In this document: positions 1-10,414 of the stretch, piece by piece
Layout: each line of letters starts with the position of its first letter
Position numbering within the stretch: the first letter of the stretch is position 1
Origin: Humulus lupulus
Taxonomy: Eukaryota; Streptophyta; Magnoliopsida; Rosales; Cannabaceae
NCBI RefSeq assembly: GCF_963169125.1
Contig: NC_084796.1
Location: 212,229,948 to 212,293,947 of the forward strand
Direction of reading: 5' to 3'
Length of the DNA: 64,000 nucleotides
Notes under the pieces: generated by a model
The model's input: the letters and a program-made list of their open reading frames with translations, nothing else
Database searches by the model: none
Told to the model about the DNA's origin: nothing
Program-made: the position numbers and the translations under genes

Positions 1-2
1 CT

Positions 3-854
3 GTGTGGGGCATTGAATTAATCAAGCAACTACCAAAAGGAAAAGGTGGAGTCAAATTTTTAGTGGTCGCAGTGGATTATTTTACTAAATGGATTAAAGT
101 AGAACCATTGGCAACCATTACTTCAAAGAAGGTGCTCAATTTTGTAGCGAAAAATATCATTTGCAGATATGGGCTACCAAAGAAAATAGTTTTAGATAAC
201 GACACCAAGTTTGACACTGATATGTTCATAGAATTTTGTGTTTGGCATGGTATCACTAAAAGCTTTTCAATAGTGGCACATCCTCAAGCAAATGGACAAG
301 TAGAAGCTATCAACAAAACTTTGAGGGATACAATGAAAAAATGACTCGAGCAGGCTAAAGGAAATTGGTCAGAAATTTTACCAGAAGTGTTGTTGTCATA
401 TGGTACTATTGATCGTACCTAAACTTGCCATACTCCATTCTCCTTAGGTTATGGATATGAAGCTATGATACATCAACAGTTAACCCCCCCCCCCCCCCCC
501 ATCACATTGAAGGAGTACGTACGAACAAGAACAAAACCACCAATTGTTAGATGAAAACCTTGACCTATTTGATGAACAAAGGGAGAAATCACAATTGCGA
601 GTGGCTGCTTACTAGCAAAAACTGGTCAGATACTTTAATTCTCGTGTTAGAGATAGAAAATTTTCCCCAGGAGATCTAGTATTGCGACAAGTGTTCCAAA
701 ATAGTAAAGACCCTGCAGTAGGAGTTTTGGGACCCAATTGGGAATGACCATACCAAATCCTAGACATTTTATAGCCAGGATATTATCAATAAACACTGGT
801 GAACCAGTCCCAAGATACTGGAATGGTGAACACTTGCAAAAATATTATCAATAA
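3..854 (+). pseudogene. Tat1 integrase, C-terminal half, degenerate
   Basis: Retroviral-type integrase catalytic core, needed to insert retrotransposon cDNA into the nucleus genome. The first 113 codons are open and contain VAVDYFTKW, CRYGLPKKIV, LDND and NGQVEAINK. These match residues 135-245 of the Tat2 integrase, including the second catalytic Asp and the Glu. The first catalytic Asp (WGID in Tat2) reads WGIE here. A stop at 342-344 and later frameshifts break the rest, but PRYWNGEHLQKYYQ before the stop at 852-854 shows the normal end of pol. A run of 17 C at 484-500 sits in the broken part. It cannot make an active enzyme. Confidence 0.85.
484..500 (+). repeat. Homopolymer of 17 C
   Basis: Seventeen consecutive C residues inside the decayed Tat1 integrase, where the intact relative Tat2 has ordinary coding sequence. 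It could be real slippage growth or a base-calling or assembly artefact. Confidence 0.9.
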
Positions 855-1685
855 ACACAGGTCGAAAGTCATAATTTGCCCACTTACTCTGACAAGCATA
901 GTTCTAGATTTATTTTACTTGTAGAGGACAATTGCTGCCCACTCTTTCATTATATATATTTTTTTGTAAGGCACATATTGGTGATTTGGTTAGACAATTT
1001 TTAGTTATTTGGTTATCAGACACATTTTTCCCTTAAATACGACCACTAACCTCTGATTAATTCAATTCTTGATGTTTTTATTCAAAACATTCATTACTCA
1101 TAGAATTTTTAATTCGATAGATACGTTTTGTCCATGTTATTACGGGATATTTACAAAGGAGTGTGCTAGACACACTCAATATTTCCAACCTTTGTTATTA
1201 TAACAAGTATTGCTTAACATGGGAGATTCTTTAACAACATACAAGTTCACTACTTTATGAAATGAATTTCAGCAGTTGTGTTAGCTTTGCTAGGACTGGT
1301 TATTTGGAAAGTGACTAATGACTTACCTCCTCAATCACTGGGGCACATATAGGGTATACATAATCGTACATAAGCAAATGAGGGAAAAAGCACAACTGAG
1401 TAGTACTTAGAAATTTTTCAAAATTTACAAAGTGATGTGCTTTGTTCATAAAGAACATGGAAACTAAAAACTTGGTTTGTTCTACACGAGCAAGAACGTT
1501 TGAAATCAAATATAGCATTTAAATTGTTATATCTAGTCAAAATTAACGAGCAATATATTGTATGCAAGAAGATTATTAGAAAAATATCCGAGATTAAAAG
1601 ATGCTCGGTCAGCGACAATGTTTTTTCACCATGAACCTGACGGTTTAGGTGTTCAGTAAAAGAAAAAGAAAAATATTACTTCCAA
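855..1685. other. Spacer between Tat1 pol and antisense gene
   Basis: AT-rich sequence with only short, unsupported reading frames. It matches in position the 57-kb spacer of Tat2 and probably served as 3' untranslated sequence. I see no gene or clear repeat in it. Confidence 0.6.
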
Positions 1686-1888
1686 GGACGCTGCCCCTCA
1701 AGGCTGGACTACCTATGAATCTCTTTGCTCTGGCCTTTGGTCTCCATTAGGATTTAAGGAGACTTCCAGGGAAGCAACAACTAACTCTTCCTCCTCCCGA
1801 GCTAAGCATTTAGCAATCTCTTTGTCCAGAAGGTTGGCGGGCAGGTAGTCAAAGTTGGCCTCTATTGACGGTAAGAACTCGTCAATGA

Positions 1889-3314
1889 TGTTAGGTTAGA
1901 AAACTCAAAGCTTAGTAAGAAAATAATTTAGAAGGAACTTAGAAAGAACTTGAAGAAGAAAAATGCAGAACAACTATGGAGCAAGAACTTGTATATTGCT
2001 TAATAGCCTAAGTATACAATGAATTTTGCAACACCTTTGCTAAAGAGGTGAAGATCTATTTATAATGAAGCTCTAATGGCTCCTAATACATTGTGGTCCG
2101 AGGCGACAAGATTGTACATAGGTACATTTTCTTGGTAGTTGCACAGGTCGTAGTGGAGCAGAAGGTTGTGGTGTCAGCCTTGGTACATGGTTAGAGGTAT
2201 GCAGGTAGTGCCTCCAATCTTTGTAAAAATTTGTACCACCACTACTTATCTGATACAGATGTTAGTGTCACACCTTTGTCCTCTTCATGGTCGTACATCC
2301 CATACCCGTACACGTACACATACCTTGTACCTGATGGTTATTCTCACATTTCCAAGACATGTATTTGCTCCAAGCTCTTCCATATTATGCTAAGTGTAGG
2401 AAATCTTGTCAGTAACATGAATGATAAACTCAGTTGTCTTCATCACACTTGGCTTGACACCAAATAATTGTTGGGTCTCACTTAGTGCTCCTCGTACGCC
2501 CATTCAGGAGATTTCAGACTCTATACGTCGAGAGAAGCTGAGGTGTAGGGGTGCCTCATTGGTGGCACCTACTTCAGGAAGGGAAGTAAGGCCTCTTCAG
2601 CGAGGCATGGGGTGCTTAGTCGAGCACGGGAGGCCAAGCAAGGGCCTGGCATAGCAAGGATGAAATTGTTCGGGCGTTTAGGCGCGCTCTTACTTGGGTG
2701 CTCAGGCGTGCGCAGGAGGCCAAGCAAAAGGCCTCGCATACCAAGGGTGGCCTGTTAGGGTACCCTTACTCGGGTGTTTAGGTGTGTGTGGGAGGCCAAG
2801 AAATGGCCTTGCATAGCTAGGGTGGCCTTTCGGGGTATCCTTACTTGGGTTCCTAGGCGCGCGTGGGAGGCCTGGCAAGGGCCTCACATAGCGAGGGTGG
2901 CCTTTCAGGGCACATACGTTCGGGTGCTTCAACGTGAGTGCAAGTCTAATCTATTGTCTCACATAGTGAGACATGAAAGGTCCATAGAGTGCCTCACATA
3001 GCGAGGCATCCTCTTTATTTGAAGGCTTCAATGCACATGTTCAAGTTAGTGAGATAAGAAAGGTCTAGCGAGAGCCTTGCATAGTGAGCAGAACCCCTTG
3101 GCCTAATGACTTCAATGCAAGGATGGCTTAGTGAGGGCCTTGTATAGTAGGACCGGCCCTTCGAGGAGCCTTTGCACATTGACCTTAACCCGTGGGAGGC
3201 CTTTTTATTGGGGATCCAGCCCAACGGGCTGGGTCTTGCATGGGGAGACACTTTCCCACAAGGTCCTTGTGCTTATAAAACATTTTTCATAATGAGGGCT
3301 GCCCGTCGATTACA
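1889..3314 (-). mobile_element. Solo LTR nested in aORF1
   Basis: Sequence bounded by TG (1889) and CA (3314) and flanked by AATGA (1884-1888) and ATTGA (3315-3319), a slightly decayed 5-bp target duplication. Removing it rejoins the coiled-coil and C-terminal parts of aORF1. On the minus strand a TATA-like TATAAATAGATC lies near 2052-2063, followed by a pyrimidine-rich leader, as in an LTR promoter. No internal retrotransposon sequence is present, so it is a solo LTR left by recombination. The superfamily cannot be told from the LTR alone. Confidence 0.65.
2628..2935. repeat. Minisatellite of about 75-bp units in the solo LTR
   Basis: Four diverged tandem units begin near 2628, 2715, 2790 and 2865. 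Each has GGGAGGCC, then a form of AAGGGCCTCGCATAGCGAGG, then GGTGGCCTTTC, then CTTACTTGGGTG and GGCGCGCG. The spacing is about 75 bp, the first unit being longer. The region is much more GC-rich than its surroundings. Confidence 0.75.
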
Positions 3315-5454
3315 ATTGACGCCATGACTTTACAATTTAGCTGGTGTCGCTTGTAGTGTCGATTTTTCCATATTCACAACCTCCTTATTGATATTCCAGA
3401 ACATGAAAAAATAATTGCAGATCACACTCCTGAACCTTGTTAGGTCTGAGGAATTTGAATCCTTCTCCTTGGCTAGCTCCTCCTCAAGTAGTATTTTCTC
3501 ATCTGTCAGCTTCTGCTGCTCCACCTCCAGCTGCTTCACGCGCTCCTCGAGTTTTTCCTTCTTTTGTTCAATTTCCTCAATATGGTGCTTTTGCTTGGTC
3601 CTCATCTCTTCGAGCCCCTTAATCACCTTGCTCTTGTTTTCGACCACGATGATTTAGTCCTTCAGATCATCCTGAAGCTCCTTGCTGATGTTCTAGTTTA
3701 TAGTGTTTGATTCCTTGAAGTTCTTTACGGCTGCACGTGATCTCTTCAATGACCCTACAACTTTGAGTTCTTAAGCTTAGGTATTGGCGAGAGTTATCAT
3801 AACCTACAAGAACAATAGAAGTTAGATTCGAGCAGGAAACTTGTACAAAAAATTTAAAATTGAAATAGATACTTACCAAAAGGAGCTCAGACATGGTGCG
3901 ACCAAGTCCCGAGTCAACGAATGAATGCTCATGGTTTATGAAGGATTCAATACATACGAGGTGTTGGGTAAGCATCTAGGCCCGGGAGAAGATGGCATCC
4001 ACAACAACATTTAATTTCCCTTTTGCTCGGTTGGTTTGAGTTGTAGTTGAGTGCATGGATGGTCGGTCAGTAGGAGAAGGAGTAGGTTGGGTAGCAGAAG
4101 ACTCCCGACCAGCAGAGGAAGTATGGATGTAAAAAGATTGAGAGGGTGCTGCCAGAGAGGCTAGAGCAGATAGGTCTCTCCTTGGGTGCTTGGTGGCTGG
4201 CTCTTTGCTCGAGTCGGCCTAAGGAGCCACCTTTCTTTTCATTCCTCCTTTGGTCGAGGCTAGAGGATAAGAGTAGAGATTAAATATGTATGATTTATAC
4301 ATTGATGCAGAAAAAAGATGAACATTAAAGAAAATATTGAAGATATAAAATGAGCGAAAACAAAGAACCTATTTCAACATTCAACAATATTAAGCAGTTC
4401 GCAAACAACCCATATATCAGAGGAATTCCTCGATGAAATAAGAAAAGGAAGACATATTGAGAGGACTGTCATCCTCCTTCAGCACTTGCTTGCCCTTCCC
4501 TTTGTCCGTAGAATGTGCTGGAACCCCTGGGAGAGGAGCATCCTCCTGCTCCTTAATACTAACCCTTGTTTCCTTCCCCCTTTAAGGGATATAGATCACT
4601 TAGGGTTGTTTGGATAGCCCCACCACCTCGCCAACTGCCAGATCGATAGATGTTCCACCAGCTTCACCCTTAGTAGTGCCTCCCTTGTTGTTTTGGTGGG
4701 CATTGAGCAGACCAACCCTCCTCAGATTGTCCCTAGTCACGAGCAGCCTGTAGTTTTTCTGATCGAAAGAAAGATTGTTTAAGGATGCTGCTCGCCTTAC
4801 TATATCACACACAGGAAGAGATCTTTCCCATGGACCTAAAGTGCAGTAAAAGAAATAAAACTAAGCACAAGTGTAAACGAAGAGTGCAAAGAGAAAAATT
4901 AAGGATTATCGTTACCTCCTCGCTAGAAGGCCAAGTTATATGCGACCAGGTCAGCCGTCAGAAAATATATCTTGAAATAGCCACCAAAATTGCTCCTGAA
5001 TGTGGGTTCCGTTAGGAACACCCTGGTCGTGTCCCTATGGCAGAAATAGAAGAATCCAGTGCCCCGATGACATGGGTTCGACTGTAAGTCAAAAAGGTAA
5101 TGGACTTCATGAGAGGTAGGAGCAGTCCACCCTTGGTCGCGATAAAAAATTTGTAATGTTGAAAGCATTAAATATCCATTAGGAGATATTTGAAAAGGGG
5201 CAATGTCGAAGTATCTAGCAATGTCCCTCAAGTAGTTATGAAGGGGGAGAGTAGCGACAACTATGACATAGAAACAGGTTTAGGCACTAAAGGCACCACC
5301 AGGAAGGTTAGGACGTTGGTCAGCTCGAGGAGTAACCATATGCTCGAGAGGGTACTAGCAGGGACTACTTACTGAGGCATGTTCTTCCTCTTATGAGGCC
5401 ATTGCTTTGCATAGAGTCTTATGGTCTCGGTCACCTGCTCTTGCTCTTGTGATA

Positions 5455-5560
5455 GTTTTTGTTGTTCTTCCTGTCGCCTTTGTTGTTGTTGTGGTTGTTG
5501 TTGTTGTTGTTGTTGTTGAGGTTGTTGCTGAGGTTAATGTTGCTGCTGTTGTTACTACCC
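5455..5560 (-). repeat. CAA microsatellite coding for poly-Gln in aORF1
   Basis: The plus strand shows repeated TTG/TTGTTG, which on the minus strand are CAA codons. They would give a Gln-rich tract between the N-terminal part and the PF04195-like region of aORF1. One stop interrupts it. Confidence 0.75.
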
Positions 5561-6550
5561 ATTAGTCGTATGCCTTCCGACCTGGGGATCTACTGCTGAT
5601 CTTTGTCTGGTCGTTTCTTTAATCCAAGCCATATCTAGAAAACAGAAAGCAATAGTTACGTCCTCTTCAATCGATGTGGGCCTACTTGTTGCCCTCCCAC
5701 TTGTTAGAATTCCGACCGGGAGTGGAAGGAATATCCTTATTCCTTGGTCTAATTCCTCAACCATACGACAATATTCCTGGTCAGAAACAAAATGAAAATC
5801 ATAATGAGAATGCTCACTAGATTCATCGGTAGGTTTGAGAATATCGCGATTGAGATCAATGTCTATTCGAGTCCGTTCCACTTCATCGACCAGCATTTAT
5901 CGCAAATCCAAGTAAATTGAATGATGACTTCCCCAGCGATCGCATGCGTACATCTGATAATAGATAAATGGGAAGTGAGTTATTCGACCAGCTTATGTGT
6001 GTGCCTAATAAATGTGAGTTGGTCGAAATACACAATTCTGCACTCCAGCAGAAGTTAGGTTGGATCCAAAAGGCAGTTAAAAAGTTTTTCACGAAAACTT
6101 TTCACTTAACTTTTGGAGAGAAAATTCTCACCATTTTTTTTATAGAAAACAACAATTATAATCTCCTCGATTAGAATTTTCTCGATAAATCTACACGATG
6201 AAGTATATCTCGGAGCCTAAATCATTTTACTACTTCCCAAACAAATATTTTCCTAGAAATTCGTTGGTTTTTTCAAGAAAAAAGCAAAACTTTCACGTGA
6301 AGATCAAGATCATCAAGAACACAAAAGTGTAAAATCTCAAAAAATGCATGAAAAACAATGTAACGAGTAACAAAAAATCATGCAAATGCAAATAGAAGTT
6401 CAAGAAACTTACTGTTATAGAGATTTTAAGAAAGGCTTTGGGAAAAGTTTAAAGTCAAGAGGAAAAAATGGAGATTCGGGTTTGAGAGAATTTCAGAGAG
6501 GAAAAGTTTGAGAAATTTGAAAGAGTAAAAAATGAGAAGAGAGGTGAAGG

Positions 6551-6562
6551 CCTATTTATAGG
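6551..6562 (-). promoter_or_regulatory. TATA box proposed for aORF1
   Basis: The minus strand reads CCTATAAATAGG here, about 650 bp before the N-terminal part of aORF1. A TATA motif lies at the matching place upstream of aORF2 (60860-60870) and aORF3 (39084-39094). The use of this site as a promoter is inferred from position. Confidence 0.5.
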
Positions 6563-6867
6563 CATCAAATCGTGTCCGAGTAGATGACGTCATCCAAGAC
6601 ATTTCATTATCAATTTTTGGGTTGATATGATGTCACACACGTGGGTGGGTGGAAAGTTGCCTCTTTGTTTGCTAAAAAGGTATGATGATGGCTGTGTAGA
6701 AAAGCGTGTCAGATGCCTAGGAAACCCAAAAGTTATTAATTACTTAATCGAGAAGACGTGATCATTGCCTATAAAGGCAATACTGTAAGCTGTAAATATC
6801 AAAAGTTGAATAGGCGTTAACATGGTCAAAGCATACAAGTTTATCCAATGTTCATCGCACTAGGATA

Positions 6868-6880
6868 AACTTGAGGAAAC
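6868..6880 (+). other. Polypurine tract of Tat1
   Basis: AACTTGAGGAAAC lies directly before the 3' LTR. The matching site in Tat2 is ACTTGGGGGAAAA. It primes plus-strand DNA synthesis in LTR retrotransposons. Confidence 0.6.
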
Positions 6881-7563
6881 TGTTTAATTCAATTTTGGAC
6901 TCGGTGATGTGGCATTTGGGAAAGGGACACATGGCGATAAACAACAATGAATGCATAAGGATAGTAAAAAATGGAGTAGCTGTTCGAAAGAACTACATCA
7001 GAACCTGCTCGAGAGGAAAAGACTGGTGTTGTTATATGATGCTGCTAAAAAATGGACCTGCTTGATGTACGACATATTTTTCACCCGGAGATTTGGATTT
7101 CACAAGATACTGTAAAATATCCCAAGATATTTATGTAACCGATATTTGAATTCTATTATCTCTGTATTATTTGAATTTGTAGTCAGTTATAACAATCCCA
7201 CACTACACGTGTAGGGCATAGATTAATTTGTAAGGGACCATAGTATTTAACAGACTTTATAAATATAGATTTCTCTGAGTCATTATTTCTAAGCTGAATT
7301 TGTACGCACTTTACATACAAAACCCTACTAAATTGCATTCTTTTTCTCTCAGGCTTGAGAAACTTAGTTGAACCATGTTTTTTCTTGATCTTGTGTCTGA
7401 GACTTCTTTGATTAATAAAAGTGCAAATTGATGTAGGTCATTACCAACTCTTGGGGTTGAATCACTATAAAATTATGTGTGTCGTTGACTTGATTTCAGT
7501 TCATTTTATTAATTCATATTGTATATATTGACTAAGTTTCATTGACCAAAATGCTGGTCAACA
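6881..7563 (+). mobile_element. Tat1 3' LTR
   Basis: Begins TGTTTAATTC directly after the purine tract and ends GCTGGTCAACA. The ends match the Tat2 5' LTR (TGTTTATCC ... GGGTCAACA), and both share internal blocks such as GTAGGTCATTACCAA and CACTATAAA. A TATA-like TTTATAAATATAG lies near 7254. The length of 683 bp compares with 586 bp in Tat2. The 5' LTR lies outside the window, so the target duplication cannot be tested. Confidence 0.8.
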
Positions 7564-8307
7564 GCTGTGAGTTGGAAAATTTTTACGAGGGTGTCATAAT
7601 TATTTTATTTTATTAAAAAAAATTTACATGGTTGAATTAAATATATTTTTTATAAGGCGCTAATAAAGTGATCATAAATAAAAATATTATATTATATAAT
7701 ACACATGTTATTGTGTATATATATTATAACTAGTTGATATAGCTAAAACTCTAATTATAATGATCATGGTATTATAATTTAGTTTGTGATTAAATCACAA
7801 ATATATAAAACTTAAGTTATCTCAAAGCTCTCACTTTCTATTCTGTCTTTAATTATTTTATTTTTTCTCTAAAATATTAAATTAATATGCTTTTAATAAA
7901 TTACAATTTAAATACATTATGAGATACAAAAACAATGTTATCGTGTATTATAGACTCTATATTAAAGTGGTTTGTTAATTTAAAATTACCAAGATAAAAG
8001 AAATATCTAATAAATATATATTATAAAAATACTTTTCGAACAAAAAAATATATATTTAAGAATTAAATATTTCTTATTTAATTATATATTAATTTATTTT
8101 AAATATTTTTATTTTGAGTAATTTATAATAAATAAGTTTATTGCAAAGTTTTTTCAAAAAGTCATTTTTAGAAAAAGCTAAAAGCTCAGTTTTGCAAGGT
8201 TTAGCTTCTATTGTAGCTTCAACATAAATTCTTCGATGAGTTGTTTTTAGACTCTTTACCAAACATTATTTATTACACAACTTTTTTAGAAATCAACTTT
8301 TAGATGA
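7564..8307. other. AT-rich intergenic DNA
   Basis: Very AT-rich sequence with no supported reading frame. The last 150 bases (AAAAGCTAAAAGCTC, AACTTTTAGA) look like an old transposon end, but I cannot define it. Confidence 0.5.
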
Positions 8308-8851
8308 GGGAAATTTCAGGTTATATGCTTAATAATATACTCTATTCCATCTATATGACAAATTTAACAGGCATCACAAATATATGTCATTTTGTATAAT
8401 TTTGACTATAATACCCATTTCATTAAACTTCCCACTCTCACTCACATTAATGTGCACCCATGATTAGTTTTTGTGTTCTACATAAAAAATTTAAGACTTT
8501 AAATGTGATAAATGTATAGATCTCGAAAAAATACTAAGATTAAAAAAAGTCAACTAAAACAGACATTTAAGCAAAAAGCTATGGCTCACCAAAATTTTCG
8601 TCAAATTTCAGCGCAGAACATTGATATAGCATCAATGTACAATCGGTGTACCATCGATTTTGCATCATTTTAGTGAAAATCAAGTTTTCATGATTGCATT
8701 GCAAGAGCATCGTAACAACATCGGTTTTGCATCGAAAAAGCATCATTTTGGCAAAAAGAAAAAAAATGAAGTTTTTATGATTGCATCAATTTTCTATCGA
8801 AATTGCACAGTTTTGGCCAAAAAATCATTTTGTGTGGATGTATTGAAGAGG
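8308..8851 (+). repeat. Left arm of the foldback element
   Basis: Inverted copy of 15451-15992. The inner half is rich in quasi-repeated ATCGAT and CATCGAAA motifs. It ends exactly at the CACTA insertion with AGG. Confidence 0.75.
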
Positions 8852-9360
8852 CACTACAAGAAAAAATACTTTTTCATAACACTAAAAATGTGTTATCAAA
8901 ACGTACCATAACACTTTTTGATGTGTTTAGACCGACTATGTTATCGTAGGTCAGGGTACTTTACATAACACTTTATCATTGTTATACCGATGTATTATTA
9001 TACTGTCAACGATAACACATTTTCTTTGTTATTTTAATAAATATATAAGTGTTTAATTATATTATTTTTAGTCGATTATATAACACATTTCAATACTTAT
9101 AAATTTGTGTTATACTACACTTTAACATAACACATTTTTTGTGTTATACTACACTTTAGTATAACACATTTTTTGTGTTATACAATGAAGTTTGCATAAC
9201 AAAATTCTTTACTTATAAAAAGTGTTATTGTAATAGATATTATAACACATTTTTTGTATTATTTTAATATTTAGATAAGTTTAAATTCTCATTATATATT
9301 CATTTACATAACACTAATTTATTCTATTATATTTTTATTTTTTATTTATATAATTAAAAT
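8852..9360. repeat. CACTA subterminal repeats
   Basis: Many copies of (A/T)TAACACA or its complement TGTGTTAT occur in both orientations within 500 bp of the left end. Subterminal motif clusters of this sort bind transposase in the En/Spm family. The right end has fewer copies. Confidence 0.7.
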
Positions 9361-9544
9361 TAGCTTTCTAATATATTCTAGCATCATCAAATGAACTTGA
9401 TTTTCAAATAACAAAAATTAAAAAGCATTCAACATTGTATTAATAATCCACAAATTAGTTTAAAACATTCAACACTGTCATCAAATTATATTATAGCTCT
9501 TAGGAGACAAAAACCCGAAAACGTAAACCAATAAATATTAAATC

Positions 9545-9705
9545 ACATGGTAAAAAACATTATCGCATATAAAGTGCACCCTAATGACCAAATATCAGCT
9601 CTTTCATCGATATCTGCATTACTTGGACAATCCCACAACTCAGGTGCTCGAAAAGGTGCTGAACAATGCTCAGATGCCCATTCTATCATCTTTAGTTGCC
9701 TCAGC
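9545..9705 (-). pseudogene. Captured fragment of an STK16-like Ser/Thr protein kinase
   Basis: One minus-strand exon-like block reads EWASEHCSAPFRAPELWDCP, then DIDERADIWSLGCTLYAIM. These are kinase subdomains VIII (APE motif) and IX (DIWSLGCTLYA) with wording typical of plant homologues of kinase STK16. The ATP-binding lobe and the catalytic loop are missing, so it cannot be an active kinase. It lies inside the CACTA element, close to the left subterminal repeats, and is best seen as a captured piece of a host gene. The exact exon limits are not certain. Confidence 0.75.
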
Positions 9706-10135
9706 TTTGAATAAGTATAGATTTAATATTATTTTTCTATTGATAAAACAAGTTGTATAAATAAAAAGATGACAGTCATCATCTGTATTACAACCTAGGC
9801 AGTAGCAAAAATGCTCCTTCTAACAAATAGCAAGCAAGACCATTAAAAGCTTATTTAACGCATGGCCTGTTCAAAACAGTTCATTTAATAAGTAATTACG
9901 CAAATATAACAAGAAACATGTATTCCAACAAATAAGATTGTCCTAGCATATAATTGGCAGAAAAAAAATACCTCCTCCATTCATATCAAGCCATGACGAT
10001 GATCAGACCAATCCAAAAAGAGTCGATGCCAAAGGATCGTGCCAATCCAGAAGTAGCAAGAGGGCTGCTAGTGCAAACCCTTCCATCTCGAACAAGAGAT
10101 GAGTTGTCAGTGCCAACTCTCGATATTGGACAAAT

Positions 10136-10414
10136 CTAAGATGGAACAACACTACGTGTACTACTTCTATGAACCAAAGAAGGCAGGGAACTCAAAGGAG
10201 ACCCAGTATGCTTCCAATATGCTGCAACAATTGACTTGAGATGATTGTTGTGACCAAAGGACAATCTCCCTAGAGCTGCCAGGATGGAAAAGAAATCAAA
10301 CTTCATTAGCTTACTTAACAAATTACAATACTGCCCCGGGAGGAGCAGGTTTGTTTGAGCAGCCTCAAGAGTATGAACAAGCTGCCAATATGCTTGTGGT
10401 ACACAAATTTCAAA
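10136..10414 (-). pseudogene. Unidentified open frame, possible third captured fragment
   Basis: An uninterrupted minus-strand frame of about 92 codons reads FEICVPQAYWQLVHTLEAAQ, then NLLSKLMKFDFFSILAALGR, then AAYWKHTGSPLSSLPSLVHR, and ends VVPS-stop. The composition looks like real protein (helical, Leu-rich, few repeats), not chance translation of AT-rich DNA. I do not recognise the family. Further minus-strand coding-like text continues at lower coordinates (SSLVRDGRVCTSSPLATSGL). Capture from a host gene is inferred from its position in the CACTA element. Confidence 0.4.

Larger units (their letters stand above)
1686..5896 (-). pseudogene. aORF1: antisense accessory gene of Tat1, interrupted
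   Basis: Gene on the strand opposite to gag-pol. Reading on the minus strand: an N-terminal part (5896-5555, starting MLVDEVERTR), a Gln-rich stretch coded by CAA repeats, then a region with FQISPNGYLML, HEVHYLFDLQSN and IYFLTADLVAYNLAF (5231-4923). That region aligns with aORF2 of Tat2 and resembles the plant family 'putative gypsy type transposon' (PF04195-like). Then follow a Lys/Glu-rich coiled coil (3647-3390, EKLEERVKQLEVEQQKL) and a C-terminal acidic tail (about 1890-1686, ANFDYL, LAREEEEL). A solo LTR at 1889-3314 splits the last part. Frames change between blocks, so it is a pseudogene, although some changes may be introns. Its function in the retrotransposon life cycle is unknown. 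Confidence 0.7.
1..7563 (+). mobile_element. Tat1: 3' part of a Ty3/gypsy Tat-lineage LTR retrotransposon
   Basis: The window opens inside the integrase gene of this element. In order follow the integrase tail, a non-coding spacer, an antisense accessory gene (aORF1), its promoter region, a purine-rich tract and a complete 3' LTR. The same order is seen in Tat2 (50136-61657), whose integrase is clearly similar. The 5' LTR, gag and most of pol lie outside the window. Tat lineage is inferred from the similarity to Tat2, which has the extra archaeal-type RNase H, and from the antisense gene downstream of pol. The copy is old: frameshifts, stops and a nested solo LTR at 1889-3314. Confidence 0.85.
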
